A stretch of DNA of 64,000 nucleotides. Source: Anaerobacillus arseniciselenatis. Its GTDB lineage: Bacteria; Bacillota; Bacilli; Bacillales; Anaerobacillaceae. Every line of letters starts with the position of its first letter. Within the stretch, counting starts at the first letter, position 1. The stretch is taken from assembly GCF_001865995.1 (NCBI RefSeq), contig NZ_MLQQ01000001.1, forward strand, positions 248,001 through 312,000. Direction: 5' to 3'. Below the pieces are notes generated by a model. It was not told the DNA's origin. It saw only the letters and a program-made list of their open reading frames with translations, and did no database searches. The position numbers and the translations under genes were made by a program. Below, piece by piece: positions 53,400 through 62,253 of the stretch.

Positions 53400-53636
53400 T
53401 TATCCGATTGGATTGCGAAAGTCCATGTCTCCTACTGCTTCTTTGACAGGTTCCATCATATTATTCATATTCATATCACGACCCCTCATCATTGTAACAG
53501 CAGCAGCCCCAAGACCTAATCCAACGATAGATAACATTAAACTGCGGTTATTGTTACGACGTTGCCTTAACCCGACCATGCCTAAAAGTTGTTGCATTCT
53601 TCGACCTGTACGGAATGAAGTAAATAACCAGTTCAT
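53400..53636 (-). CDS. Small membrane-associated protein of unknown function
   Basis: A 78-residue protein with basic N-terminus (RTGRRMQQLLGMVGLRQRRNNN), one hydrophobic segment (about 33-49, SLMLSIVGLGLGAAAVTM) and a Met/Asn-rich tail. It resembles small Bacillus proteins of the YrzQ/DUF3918 kind, though I am not certain. GGGGG lies seven bases before the ATG. Its own terminator suggests a single-gene transcript. Confidence 0.6.
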   Translation of the reverse strand: MNWLFTSFRTGRRMQQLLGMVGLRQRRNNNRSLMLSIVGLGLGAAAVTMMRGRDMNMNNMMEPVKEAVGDMDFRNPIG

Positions 53637-53777
53637 TATGGAGCCCCCATTTTAGTTTATTTGTAAATGGAAAAAAAGCCATTCCACCTACAAATATTAG
53701 AGTTCTCAAAACTTTAATTTTCATGTCTGGTTATCAATGGTATGAGCCATTACTCCTATAAAAAAAGAGTCTAATTT

Positions 53778-54236
53778 TTATAAGATGTCTAACTTAACAA
53801 TCAACGCTAATAATAACTGTAGTAACACTTGAATATTTACAGCTACTTGAGTATCCGTTGTTGCTACATCTACATTTCTAGAGTTTTCAATCACTGTCTT
53901 TTGATAAGTGACTTGTTTTACTTTTGCTGTTTGCAATAAATCTTGTGTGATCTTTTCTGCTCTAGAACTATCCGCAATCGATATCGAAATAATTATCGCA
54001 ATGATCGCTTGTAATGATGCTTGCAACGATAAAGCTGCTTTCGTATCTGTCGTCGTGACGGTTACATCACAAGAGTCTTTAATAAAAATATATTCTTCAG
54101 AAAGTTGCAATGTTTTATTTACTTGTTCTGCTCCTTGCGTATCATCATTTTTCGGTGGGCAGAAAGGATGTGGCCTTCCATCTAACGCTGACCAATTTGA
54201 TTGATTATCACTTGAACGAAATACTTCTTGGTTCAT
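53778..54236 (-). CDS. Spore coat protein of the CotX/CotV family
   Basis: A 152-residue protein with two copies of the CotX/V module: KTLQLSEEYIFIKDSCDV...TTTDTKAALSLQASLQAIIAII (about 42-88) and KVKQVTYQKTVIENSRNVDV...TTDTQVAVNIQVLLQLLLALI (about 105-148), shown here in shortened form. These proteins form the insoluble outer coat/crust of Bacillus spores. AAAGGAGG lies ahead of the ATG, and a sigma-K-like -10 (CATATAGTA) is about 35 bases upstream. Confidence 0.88.
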   Translation of the reverse strand: MNQEVFRSSDNQSNWSALDGRPHPFCPPKNDDTQGAEQVNKTLQLSEEYIFIKDSCDVTVTTTDTKAALSLQASLQAIIAIIISISIADSSRAEKITQDLLQTAKVKQVTYQKTVIENSRNVDVATTDTQVAVNIQVLLQLLLALIVKLDIL

Positions 54237-54269
54237 GATTTTTTCCTCCTTTTATAATTCGGTACACTT

Positions 54270-54278
54270 TACTATATG
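54270..54278 (-). promoter_or_regulatory. Sigma-K-like -10 element for the coat gene
   Basis: On the minus strand CATATAGTA, matching CATAnnnTA. The -35 (AC) is not well conserved at the expected spacing. Confidence 0.45.
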
Positions 54279-54442
54279 TCAGCTATTTGCCATACGAATG
54301 GACATTACCCCTCCTACATACGTACATTTTTGATCGGCTTATTTTATTATACAAACCCCTAATGACGATACACCTCCTTCTTTTATGTGAAAATCGAGCA
54401 ATTTTCTGACCAACTAACCACCTAGCCAACAAACCAACTATT

Positions 54443-54469
54443 AAAAAAAAGCCCCTAAAATCGAGGCTC
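54443..54469 (-). terminator. Terminator of the 103-residue gene
   Basis: AGCCTC-GATTTTA-GGGGCT (one G-T pair) followed by eight Ts on the minus strand. Confidence 0.75.
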
Positions 54470-54476
54470 AACCAGG

Positions 54477-54788
54477 TTACTTATTAAAAAATGTTTTTAC
54501 GGATTTAAGGTCATTTGCACTTGTAAATACTGATTTGTTTTTAACTACCCTTTCAGTCTCCTCAACCTCTTCCGAGAGGTTTCCCTCTGGAAAATCAAGT
54601 TCCGTTTTAGCAACTTGACTATTTTCTAAAAAATTCTCAACGTCGTTTTTTATATGCTGAACAATATCAGCAATTTTTTCTTTTTCTTCCTCAGAAAGAT
54701 CAGGTTTGTTCTCAAGCACCCCGTGTTTTCTTAACACTTTATCGACAACTAGTTCCATTACCTTTTGTTGATTTTCTAATTCACTCAT
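54477..54788 (-). CDS. Small hydrophilic protein, probably sporulation-expressed
   Basis: A 103-residue charged, mostly helical protein (ELENQQKVMELVVDKVLRKH, then SEEEKEKIADIVQHIKNDV) with a basic C-terminus (KSVKTFFNK). No cysteines or membrane segment. ATG 54788 was chosen for AAGGGGAG seven bases upstream. A good sigma-K-type promoter match (AC-16-CATAGACTA) sits about 40 bases before the start, so it is likely a mother-cell coat-type protein made with the neighbouring CotX gene. The family is not certain. Confidence 0.65.
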   Translation of the reverse strand: MSELENQQKVMELVVDKVLRKHGVLENKPDLSEEEKEKIADIVQHIKNDVENFLENSQVAKTELDFPEGNLSEEVEETERVVKNKSVFTSANDLKSVKTFFNK

Positions 54789-54829
54789 GTTAAAACTCCC
54801 CTTCATTTAATATACGTACAAGGCAATAT

Positions 54830-54857
54830 TAGTCTATGAAAAAAGAGGATAAGAGTG
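54830..54857 (-). promoter_or_regulatory. Sigma-K-like promoter
   Basis: On the minus strand: AC, 16 bases, CATAGACTA (-10 at 54830-54838). This fits the mAC-N16-CATAnnnTA pattern of late mother-cell genes. Confidence 0.55.
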
Positions 54858-54899
54858 TAAAATTTGGGTGCCAAACACTATAAAAAGACATTTGTCCCG

Positions 54900-55030
54900 A
54901 TCGAAGGCCTCGTTTACGAAAACCACTCCCTTTTCCATACAAACCCCTATGGCGTAATTAACGCACCACCATCTAACATGAAGGTCGGACGAGAACCTAA
55001 CCAACAAACCAACTAACTACTAACCAACTC
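54900..55030 (+). repeat. Co-varying hairpin repeat, copy I (right half) with tail
   Basis: Only the right half: CGAAGGCCTCGTTTACGAAA, ACCACTCCCTTTTCCATAC, then the tail with CACCACCATCTAACATG, GTCGGACGAGAACC and CCAACAAACCAACTAAC. Confidence 0.65.
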
Positions 55031-55070
55031 CCCCAAAAAAGAGAGCCTACGAACAGCTCCCCCACATTAC

Positions 55071-57548
55071 CTATTTTTTAACCAATTGACCTCTTGTGAC
55101 ACCTAATTGATTCGTCGATTTTAATGCTTTCCAAACGCTGGTACCATTTCTTTTACCTAGTAATGCTTCACGGTATAAACCCAACACTTCTTTCACTTTG
55201 CGCCCATCTTCCTCTAAAAACTCGACACGATAGTATGCGACGCCTAAGTCTTTAAAATCATTGATGTATTCAGCTCCAGATTGGTCAATCGCATTAAAAA
55301 CTGTATTTCGGCACCCAACATCAACACGAACAGGATGTGAAAATCCAACACGGTCCTCTAGAGAGATACGGTGCTCTTCACAAGGACGACCACAGTTTGT
55401 GTAGTCTGTTCCTTCACTTAAAAACGTACAATATACACAATGTTCGGTATGGTACATTGGTAAATGCTGATGAATAACGACTTCCATTTCATTTGTAGGA
55501 GCTGCCTCTAATAGATCAACCATTTGCTCAATGTTTAAATCGTACGAAGGTGTTACACGAGCTAAGCCTCGATTTAAAAACATATTAACCGCCTTATGGT
55601 TGGCAACATTTAACGAGAAGTCACCAATTAACGGTACTTCTACATTTTTATCAAGAAAATACTGCAACGCCCCTAAATTTCGAACTAAAATCGCATTAGG
55701 ATTAGCTCTTAAAATTCCATTTAAAACCCCTTGCTCACCAGGCATATGAATTCTCGGAGTAGCAAGCGCAATTAGTTTACCATAACCTTGTGCAACCTCA
55801 ACGGCCGCTGGATAATCTTTCGTAAACTCAAAGTCTGCATAAATATAGTCTACGTCAGTTTGGCACGATGCTTCGATTTGCTCCATAGATCGACAAAGTG
55901 AAATTAACTTTGCTGGTTCTTTATTCGACTCGCGCTTAACAACCGCTTTTTCTTTACTATTTTTTTCGTATACTTGACGCTCTTGACGTTTACTAAGTAA
56001 TTGTTCAACAGCTTCACGACGCATTTTGTTTAATACTTTCACTGGGACGATGACATCACCACTCACAAGAAGTTCAATCTCTGCAAGTTCAAAAATTGTT
56101 CCACCTAAACGTCCGAATTGTTCTCCTAAAAAGTCAACAGTTAACGGTCGCTTCAGCGCTTCTTCTAATAATACACTCGATTCGACTGTCACATTAATTT
56201 CTGCTTCTTCATCGATCCATTGCGTAACGAGTGGCTTACCAGCCTTTCCAGTCACTTTAACTTTTAAAGGAAAAGCGCGATACGCTTGCTCTGTTTCAAA
56301 TGTTTTTTGCAAGCGACGTTCTAATTGTTGGTCACTCGTTTTCCAAAGTTTATCGCCGACACGAACCTTTGTTAAGTTCACATCATGACGCCCTGGAACA
56401 ATTTCGATTAGGCCATCACGCGCTTCACCGTCAATTTTTTTGCCTTTTTTTCGGATGTCATAAACACGTCCGCCTTCTTCTTTTTGATCAGGGCGCCCAG
56501 CGTCCACAACAATCCCGTCTCCCCTTTTTAACGGAGCTTCAATTTGGCATAAAATTGCATCTTTCAATACTTTTTTTACGGTTCCTAAATAGACACCTCG
56601 ACTTTTCGGAAACGTTCCATCCAAAAGTGTTTTATGATTCGTTCCTTTTAAAAACCCGTACGTAAAGCCGCGACTAAAACTTTGCTCGAGCTCTCTCATT
56701 TCTTCCTCAGATGGTGAAAAATCTCGACCAGCTATATACTCATCAATCGCTTTACGGTATTTACTAACGACATTCGCTACGTATTCCGGTGATTTCATAC
56801 GTCCTTCGATTTTTAATGAAGATACACCTGCTTCGATTAATTCCGGAACAAGTTCAATTGCTGCTAGATCTTTCGGAGAAAGTACATAAGCGATATTTCC
56901 CATTTCTTTTCGCTCACCATCAACGATTAAGTCGTACGGCAACCTACATGCTTGCGCACATTCCCCGCGATTGGCCGAACGTCCGCCCCACATCTCAGAT
57001 GTTAAACATTGCCCTGAATAAGACACACAAAGTGCGCCGTGAACAAACACTTCAATCGGAAGCTGAGATTTATCTGAAATCGTCTTAATTTGTTTCAAAT
57101 TATTTTCACGCCCTAAAACAACTACTTCAATGTCATATGGCTTTAAGAAATCTACCGCTTCTGCTGAAGTAACCGTCATTTGTGTTGATCCGTGAATCGG
57201 AAAGTCAGGTGAAATTTCACGGATCAACTCAACCAAACCGAGGTCTTGAACAATTAATGCATCAACACCGGAATCAATACACGCATTTACTAGTTGACGC
57301 GCTTCTTCTAGTTCCTGCTCAAAAATTAAAATATTAAACGTCACATAACCTCTGACGTTGTACTTGTGTAAATAAACCATAATTTCTGGCAATTCGTCCA
57401 TTTGAAAATTTTTCGCACGAACACGTGCATTATATTTATCAACCCCGAAATAAATAGCATCTGCTCCGTTGGCAACGGCTGCACGAAGACAATCCCAATT
57501 TCCAACTGGTGCTAATAATTCGATCGTATCTTTTGTAATTCGTTTCAA
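55071..57548 (-). CDS. Large U32 peptidase-family protein (YdcP/RlhA-like, DUF3656 type)
   Basis: An 825-residue protein. The U32 domain (about 1-290) starts DTIELLAPVGNWDCLRAA and has the family Cys set: GALCVSYSGQCLTS and RGECAQACRLPYDL. The rest contains a DUF3656-type region and a C-terminal half with a second Cys set (HCVYCTFLSEG, NCGRPCEEHR). In related proteins (RlhA, TrhP) U32 domains bind iron-sulfur clusters and hydroxylate rRNA or tRNA; an RNA-hydroxylation role is likely, though older annotation says collagenase-like peptidase. Start is uncertain: TTG 57548 has GGAAGGG nine bases upstream and fits family starts; the open frame runs to 57581. Confidence 0.85.
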   Translation of the reverse strand: MKRITKDTIELLAPVGNWDCLRAAVANGADAIYFGVDKYNARVRAKNFQMDELPEIMVYLHKYNVRGYVTFNILIFEQELEEARQLVNACIDSGVDALIVQDLGLVELIREISPDFPIHGSTQMTVTSAEAVDFLKPYDIEVVVLGRENNLKQIKTISDKSQLPIEVFVHGALCVSYSGQCLTSEMWGGRSANRGECAQACRLPYDLIVDGERKEMGNIAYVLSPKDLAAIELVPELIEAGVSSLKIEGRMKSPEYVANVVSKYRKAIDEYIAGRDFSPSEEEMRELEQSFSRGFTYGFLKGTNHKTLLDGTFPKSRGVYLGTVKKVLKDAILCQIEAPLKRGDGIVVDAGRPDQKEEGGRVYDIRKKGKKIDGEARDGLIEIVPGRHDVNLTKVRVGDKLWKTSDQQLERRLQKTFETEQAYRAFPLKVKVTGKAGKPLVTQWIDEEAEINVTVESSVLLEEALKRPLTVDFLGEQFGRLGGTIFELAEIELLVSGDVIVPVKVLNKMRREAVEQLLSKRQERQVYEKNSKEKAVVKRESNKEPAKLISLCRSMEQIEASCQTDVDYIYADFEFTKDYPAAVEVAQGYGKLIALATPRIHMPGEQGVLNGILRANPNAILVRNLGALQYFLDKNVEVPLIGDFSLNVANHKAVNMFLNRGLARVTPSYDLNIEQMVDLLEAAPTNEMEVVIHQHLPMYHTEHCVYCTFLSEGTDYTNCGRPCEEHRISLEDRVGFSHPVRVDVGCRNTVFNAIDQSGAEYINDFKDLGVAYYRVEFLEEDGRKVKEVLGLYREALLGKRNGTSVWKALKSTNQLGVTRGQLVKK

Positions 57549-57775
57549 TCTCCTCAACCCTTCCGTAATCTCTATCAACAACCTTACCTATTGTAATCTA
57601 TTTATACTCTTTTTGCATTGGAAGTTTTCTGTATCAATATGTGTATACGAAACAAAGTTCCGACTCCATTTACTGAAGTCGTCTTAATAGTAGAATGTGA
57701 CGAAGAAAAAAGGCCTTAGGGGTATCAATAGTCAACAAGCCAATTCATTAAAACTTATTAAAAAAACAAGTGGAA

Positions 57776-57805
57776 ATTTATAAAATATTAATTTATAAAA
57801 TATTA
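57776..57805 (+). repeat. 15-bp tandem direct repeat
   Basis: ATTTATAAAATATTA occurs twice head to tail in the gap before the histidine phosphatase gene. Very AT-rich; no gene. Confidence 0.6.
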
Positions 57806-57926
57806 ATATGAGACTAAATAGTGACTAGTTAGTTTAAAGCTCCTGTCTTGTGACATTTCAAGTGTTTCTTACATACATTAACAATGTGTTATTGCCTAGA
57901 ACTTGAAATACAGAGGAGAAATTAAA

Positions 57927-58505
57927 TTGGTAACCAGTAGAAATTTAGATAACTCTCAACAGGAGCGCATGTTTCTTAACTCATTACGGGAAGGTGGATA
58001 CATTCTCTTTGCTAGACATGCGGAAGCTACGATAGGCAGAGACTTACCCAACCTTAGCTTTTATGATTGTGCTACGCAAAGAAATCTTTCCGATCGTGGA
58101 AGGTCACAAGCCTTTACCTATGGAGAAGAACTACGTCGCTTAAATATACCAGTGAACTATCCGGTGATTACTAGCCCCTTTTGCCGGAATATTGAAACAG
58201 CTCAGCTTGCTTTTGGTGAACAAAACTTTCAAATTGACCCCTTTTTGGTTGAAACTTATCGGTTGAGTGGCACTCTAAATGCATGGGAACAGGCTAGTAT
58301 ATTAAATCAACTTGATGCAGTATTAGAAACTCAGCCATCACCAGGCCGAAATACGGTTATTATCGGGCATAGTTTACCTAGAGGTGTCGGCTTTGGTCGG
58401 ATCCCAAACATGGGAACTGTCATTGTGAGACCTTTTGGACAGGGAAACGGGTATGAAATTATAGCGCGTCTCTCTTTACCAACCCTCTCAAACTTAGATA
58501 ATTAA
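57927..58505 (+). CDS. Histidine phosphatase-superfamily protein
   Basis: A 192-residue protein with the phosphoglycerate mutase-like catalytic pattern: ILFARHAEA near 26-34 (phospho-accepting His), NLSDRGRSQA near 57, SPFCRNIETAQLAF near 88 and VIIGHSLP near 148 (second His). The substrate is unknown; related plant and bacterial proteins act on small phosphoesters. The TTG at 57927 was chosen since AGAGGAG lies eight bases upstream; the frame is open eight codons further. Confidence 0.8.
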   Translation: MVTSRNLDNSQQERMFLNSLREGGYILFARHAEATIGRDLPNLSFYDCATQRNLSDRGRSQAFTYGEELRRLNIPVNYPVITSPFCRNIETAQLAFGEQNFQIDPFLVETYRLSGTLNAWEQASILNQLDAVLETQPSPGRNTVIIGHSLPRGVGFGRIPNMGTVIVRPFGQGNGYEIIARLSLPTLSNLDN

Positions 58506-58580
58506 CAGGAAAAGATCAAGAACCTTCAATGACCAAAAAACAAGGGGCATTTCAATAACGGCTTTGTTAATATCCCACTT

Positions 58581-58762
58581 AACGGACACAGCGAACCTTA
58601 TTTGATCGTTTCGAAACAAATTTTGACGCAAACGGACACTAGAGAACTTATTTCATGAAAATCAGCTAAATTAGGCGTTCATTTATGCAAATAAGGAACC
58701 TGATGTCCGTCTACTCTCTTAAAATACTATTTTGTTCACAAATAAGGCCTCTCTTGTCCTTA
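58581..58762. repeat. CGGACA/CCTTATTT intergenic element, copy 2
   Basis: Contains AACGGACACAGCGAACCTTA, AACGGACACTAGAGAACTTA, the inverse CAAATAAGGAACCTGATGTC+CG, and CAAATAAGGCCTCTCTTGTC. It is a related, multi-arm version of the element at 46766. Confidence 0.65.
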
Positions 58763-58829
58763 AGAGTTTACCACATTGGCCGTTCCATTAAATAAAATGT
58801 TCCATTTAAGAGGTAATCATACTTATTAG

Positions 58830-59042
58830 CTAATTACCTACCTTCCTTCTCTCTGTTACAGTTTGTCCAGCTATCCCCCAATTGTCCGTTTCTACTTCAT
58901 CAATTACAACGACCGTTGTCGCGGGATTTTTCCCTAAAACATCTTGCAACAGATTTGTTGTCCCTTCAATTAATTGCTTCTTCTCATCTACTGTTATTCC
59001 TTGTCCGTTTTCTCTCGTCACTTTAATGTTTACGTATGGCAT
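58830..59042 (-). CDS. 4-oxalocrotonate tautomerase-family protein
   Basis: A 70-residue small tautomerase. Met is followed directly by Pro (MPYVNIKVTRENG), the catalytic N-terminal proline after Met removal; QLIEGTTNLLQDVLGKNPATT-V-I matches the family, and NWGIAGQTV contains the conserved C-terminal part. It is close to YwhB/DmpI type proteins; substrate unknown. AAGGAGG lies eight bases before the ATG, fixing the start. Confidence 0.9.
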   Translation of the reverse strand: MPYVNIKVTRENGQGITVDEKKQLIEGTTNLLQDVLGKNPATTVVVIDEVETDNWGIAGQTVTERRKVGN

Positions 59043-59265
59043 TATTAATTCCTCCTTGAGATTTGGATTGTTGGTTTGTTGGTTTGTGGTCAGTTGGTTA
59101 GGTTGCGCCACTCCAGGACTTTTACATGTTAGATGCTAGCTAGTGGTAAGTCGTCAAGAGAGATTTGTATGAAATTCTGTAAAATAACACAACAAGACTT
59201 ATTGTATAATGTTGGGTTTGTTAGAAATACTAAAAGAAATTCCTAATTGAAAGGAGTATTACTAT

Positions 59266-59493
59266 ATGACGACTTATCGTTGTCCATCATGTAAAGCTCG
59301 CAGTCGTTTCAATATCATTGATCAAGTGATTACATCAGTGAAGCTTGATGCAAATACCGGAACTTATTTACCTCTTGATAACCTTGAACCATATCACTTG
59401 AAATATAGTGGTCCTGATAAGCGAGTGCAATGTGCGAGCTGTGGTCTTGTGGAAGATGAAAATCGCTTTATTAAAGCAGCACTACTTCCTTAA
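59266..59493 (+). CDS. Small zinc-ribbon-type protein
   Basis: A 75-residue protein with two CxxC pairs (YRCPSCKARS near 5-14 and VQCASCGLVEDENRF near 54-68), a zinc-ribbon pattern. The middle part is beta-rich. I do not recognise a named family, although such proteins are frequent in Bacillus. GAAAGGAG precedes the ATG. It stands alone. Confidence 0.7.
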   Translation: MTTYRCPSCKARSRFNIIDQVITSVKLDANTGTYLPLDNLEPYHLKYSGPDKRVQCASCGLVEDENRFIKAALLP

Positions 59494-59664
59494 TAAATAA
59501 TAATTCGCTACTGATGTTAAAAATCCTACTTAGATGAGTAGATATATTTTAAGAAAAGCGCAAGAGCCTTGGTAAGCTTCGACTTCATCCGAACAGTTCC
59601 AGCTATAATATGATTGCACAAGAACTATATCGCAGTGGCTATGATGAACTTTTTCACATAAAAT

Positions 59665-59792
59665 AAGAAGAGGGTAGCCCAAAACAAGTGTCAGACACCG
59701 TTTCTCACCTAATATAGATATACTTCAAAGCCTTTTTGTCTATATAAAGTAATTACGAGTGGTGTTAGACACTTTTAGGACACCTCTTCTTA
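59665..59792. repeat. REP-type terminator (long form, inverted)
   Basis: AAGAAGAGGGTAGCCCAAAA / TTTTAGGACACCTCTTCTT (imperfect) with AGTGTCAGACACC and GGTGTTAGACACT inside and an AAAGCCTTTTTGTCTATATA centre. It is the same element as at 38345 in the other direction. Confidence 0.82.
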
Positions 59793-59829
59793 ATCTTTAA
59801 TTTACAATTCTAATATTGCTTGACGCATA

Positions 59830-61146
59830 CTAAATTTCCCTTCTTAACGCTGATAACACATTTATATTAGTCGCTTTAACCGCTGGTCTTAAACCCGATA
59901 AGATAGCAACACCAATACTAATAGAAACGGAGATTAAAACTAGACTTAGCGGAATGTATGAGAATGTAAACTCAATTGGTCCACGGCTGTCTGTTACGGC
60001 TTCTAATACTAGAGGAATAACTAAGTTCGCTAGCCAACTTATTGCGTAAGAAAACGCAACACCGATGATCGAACCTAATATGCCAATATACGCTGATTCC
60101 ATTAAGAACATTTGTCGGATCACCGAAGGATCTCCACCAATTGCTTTCATAATACCGATATCTTGAGTTCGTTCTGTAACCGCCATTGTCATCGTATTAA
60201 AAATTCCAATAGAAGCTATTAAAACGGTCACCGTTCCGACAAATATTAACCCCGCTTTTAAGGCCGTAAAAAATAAATTGAGTCCCTCTAATTCATCAGA
60301 AATCGAATAAACATAATAGCCCTCTTCTTTTAATTGGTTTGAAATTGCTTCGATCTCATTGACACTTGGAGCATAAACAAATACTTCGCTATATGGTTGT
60401 CCCTGTCTTTCAGCTAATACTTCTTCTGGATAAACTGCCGAAATCATTTGTTCTTCATATTCATAACCAATATATAGATTGGAGTCTTCTATCCAATCAC
60501 GAGAGGGTTCTCGACCAATCCCTGCAATAGTAAACTCAAACTCTTCTGTAAAAACTTCTTCCCCCTCTTGCTTTGCAATCACGACCGTTACTGTTTCGTC
60601 GATAAGATTACCGACATAACCCCTTGGAAGTTCGCCTTCACCAGTTTCATAGAAACTTTGTCTTTCGACCTGTTCTCCTTCAGTTAATAAATTTTTTGCA
60701 AAATGATAGCCAACAATAATTTCTGATTCTTTTTCTGGAACCCTTCCTTCAGCTAGCTCAAATTTTGCCTTTAGCTCTTCTTTCATATCAGTTAGGATAA
60801 TCGAAACATTAGCTTTTCGTTCATCGTATTCAGCTACGATTTCTCCCCATAGATTTACTCTACTTACTACTGCACTCACTTCTTCTATTGATTTGAGTTT
60901 TTCTATATCATCTTCAGCGATGGGCTCATAACGATTATTGACATCTTTACCATTCACGCGAATTTCAGTCAAAATCTGATATTGTGTCATTTCTTCAACG
61001 ATACTTTTATGAACACCAAAGCCTACAGACGCTAACACAATTAAAAAAGCACACCCCATCGTCGTAGCCAAAATGGTCATAAAAACTCTTAGTCTATTTT
61101 TCTTCATATTTCTTCGGACAAATTTCATTTGATCACTTAGTCGCAT
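59830..61146 (-). CDS. MacB/FtsX-type ABC transporter permease
   Basis: A 438-residue permease with one N-terminal helix (about 22-42), a large extracellular MacB periplasmic-core-like domain (about 45-270) and three C-terminal helices in the FtsX domain (about 285-310, 340-365, 390-420; IGIFNTMTMAVTERTQDIG and IGIMKAIGG motifs). The ATG at 61146 follows GAGGGGAG. It overlaps the end of the ATPase gene by 14 bases. Such pairs export peptides or lipids, or act as mechanotransmitters; the substrate is unknown. Confidence 0.88.
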   Translation of the reverse strand: MRLSDQMKFVRRNMKKNRLRVFMTILATTMGCAFLIVLASVGFGVHKSIVEEMTQYQILTEIRVNGKDVNNRYEPIAEDDIEKLKSIEEVSAVVSRVNLWGEIVAEYDERKANVSIILTDMKEELKAKFELAEGRVPEKESEIIVGYHFAKNLLTEGEQVERQSFYETGEGELPRGYVGNLIDETVTVVIAKQEGEEVFTEEFEFTIAGIGREPSRDWIEDSNLYIGYEYEEQMISAVYPEEVLAERQGQPYSEVFVYAPSVNEIEAISNQLKEEGYYVYSISDELEGLNLFFTALKAGLIFVGTVTVLIASIGIFNTMTMAVTERTQDIGIMKAIGGDPSVIRQMFLMESAYIGILGSIIGVAFSYAISWLANLVIPLVLEAVTDSRGPIEFTFSYIPLSLVLISVSISIGVAILSGLRPAVKATNINVLSALRREI

Positions 61147-61834
61147 GAAAAACACTCCCCTCTTTTAAAACACCGTCATGGAGTTCGTAAGTTTTATCGG
61201 AAATCGCTGCAACATAATCATCATGAGTAATAATAAAAAATGTAATCCCCTTTTCTTTATTGAGCTTTCTGATTAATTCCAGAATTTCTCTTTCGGTTTC
61301 TGAATCCAAACTTCCCGTTGGTTCATCCGCTAAAATAATCGATGGATTTGTGATAAGTGCTCGAGCAATACTAACTCTTTGCTGTTGTCCCCCAGATAAT
61401 TCATTTGGGTAATGGTTTGCATGCTCTTGCAATCCAACTTGTTCAAGCATTTCCTGTACTATTTTCTCTCTCTTTTTAGGTGCGACTCCTTTGAGCGTAA
61501 GTGGTAACTCAACATTTTCAAAAGTTGTGATACTCGGTATGAGTTGAAAACTTTGAAAAATAAACCCTAAATGCTCGAGGCGAAATTGGGCCCATTTCTT
61601 CTCAGTGTAGTTTGTCACATCATGTTCATTTAAAGCGATATTACCGGAAGTTGCCGATAAATATCCTGAAATAATATTTAGTAACGTAGATTTACCAGAT
61701 CCACTACGACCTACAACTGTAGCGATTTCACCTTTGTTAATTTGTAGGGAAACGTTTTTTAACACTCGAATTTCTTTTTCTTGATTTTTCTTACCGACAA
61801 AAAAAGAGTGATTTAAATTCTCTACTTTGATCAT
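61133..61834 (-). CDS. MacB/LolD-type ABC transporter ATPase
   Basis: A 233-residue ATPase. Walker A GRSGSGKST near 43, Q-loop GFIFQSFQLIPSITTFENVELPL (seen as FIFQSFQLIP) near 88, signature NELSGGQQQRVSIARAL near 138, Walker B IILADEPTGSLD near 160 and H-switch ITHDDYV. The sequence wording is that of the MacB/LolD group (QQQR, TGSLD). GAAGGAG stretches precede the ATG. It is translationally coupled to the permease, whose gene overlaps its end. Confidence 0.92.
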   Translation of the reverse strand: MIKVENLNHSFFVGKKNQEKEIRVLKNVSLQINKGEIATVVGRSGSGKSTLLNIISGYLSATSGNIALNEHDVTNYTEKKWAQFRLEHLGFIFQSFQLIPSITTFENVELPLTLKGVAPKKREKIVQEMLEQVGLQEHANHYPNELSGGQQQRVSIARALITNPSIILADEPTGSLDSETEREILELIRKLNKEKGITFFIITHDDYVAAISDKTYELHDGVLKEGSVFHATK

Positions 61835-62201
61835 ATCTCCTTCTCCTTCGTTTCATTTCAGTTCAGATGTATGAACTGTATTATTTTATATAGTACACAT
61901 AATACACGATTATCTTATCCATTCTGCTTATCAATGTCAACAACTATTTTTAAAAGGCTCTTTTTCAAAGGCTCTTTTCGTAAAGATTGTTGCTTTTATT
62001 ATAAATTAGGTTGGTAAATGACTTGTTTTCATGGAATTATTGTTGTTACAGAAAAAACGAAAAGATGCCAACTCTAGAAATCACTTGGGATAATGGTTAA
62101 TTTGAAAAGCAATAATTAATACGAAAATAGCGGTTTCAAAAAAGAACTCTAATAAGCAAAAATGTTCACGAATTCACGAAAATAACCTTCTATAAAAACA
62201 A
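61835..62201. other. Intergenic region without a gene
   Basis: About 370 bp. Apart from the shared TTTTCGTAAA-type sequence at 61953-61998 and the upstream region of the ABC pair, I see nothing recognisable. Confidence 0.6.
61953..61998 (+). repeat. Short shared intergenic sequence (TTTTCGTAAA type), copy 2
   Basis: AAAGGCTCTTTTTCAAAGGC, TCTTTTCGTAAAGATTGTTG, CTTTT. Related to 10879-10915 and containing its own direct repeat of AAAGGCTCTTTT. Confidence 0.5.
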
Positions 62202-62239
62202 AAAACTCTACCTGGTTATTTAAGCTCCAGATAGAGTTT
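62202..62239 (-). terminator. Terminator of the NAD(P)-binding protein gene
   Basis: AAACTCTATCTGG / CCAGGTAGAGTTT on the minus strand with TTTTTG after it, 15 bases after the stop. Confidence 0.85.
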
Positions 62240-62253
62240 CTTTATATGCGCTA

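Noticed and set aside
54283-54471. Open frame of 62 codons between the coat gene and its neighbour
   Set aside because: It crosses a terminator and the simple CCAAC repeat; no ribosome binding site.
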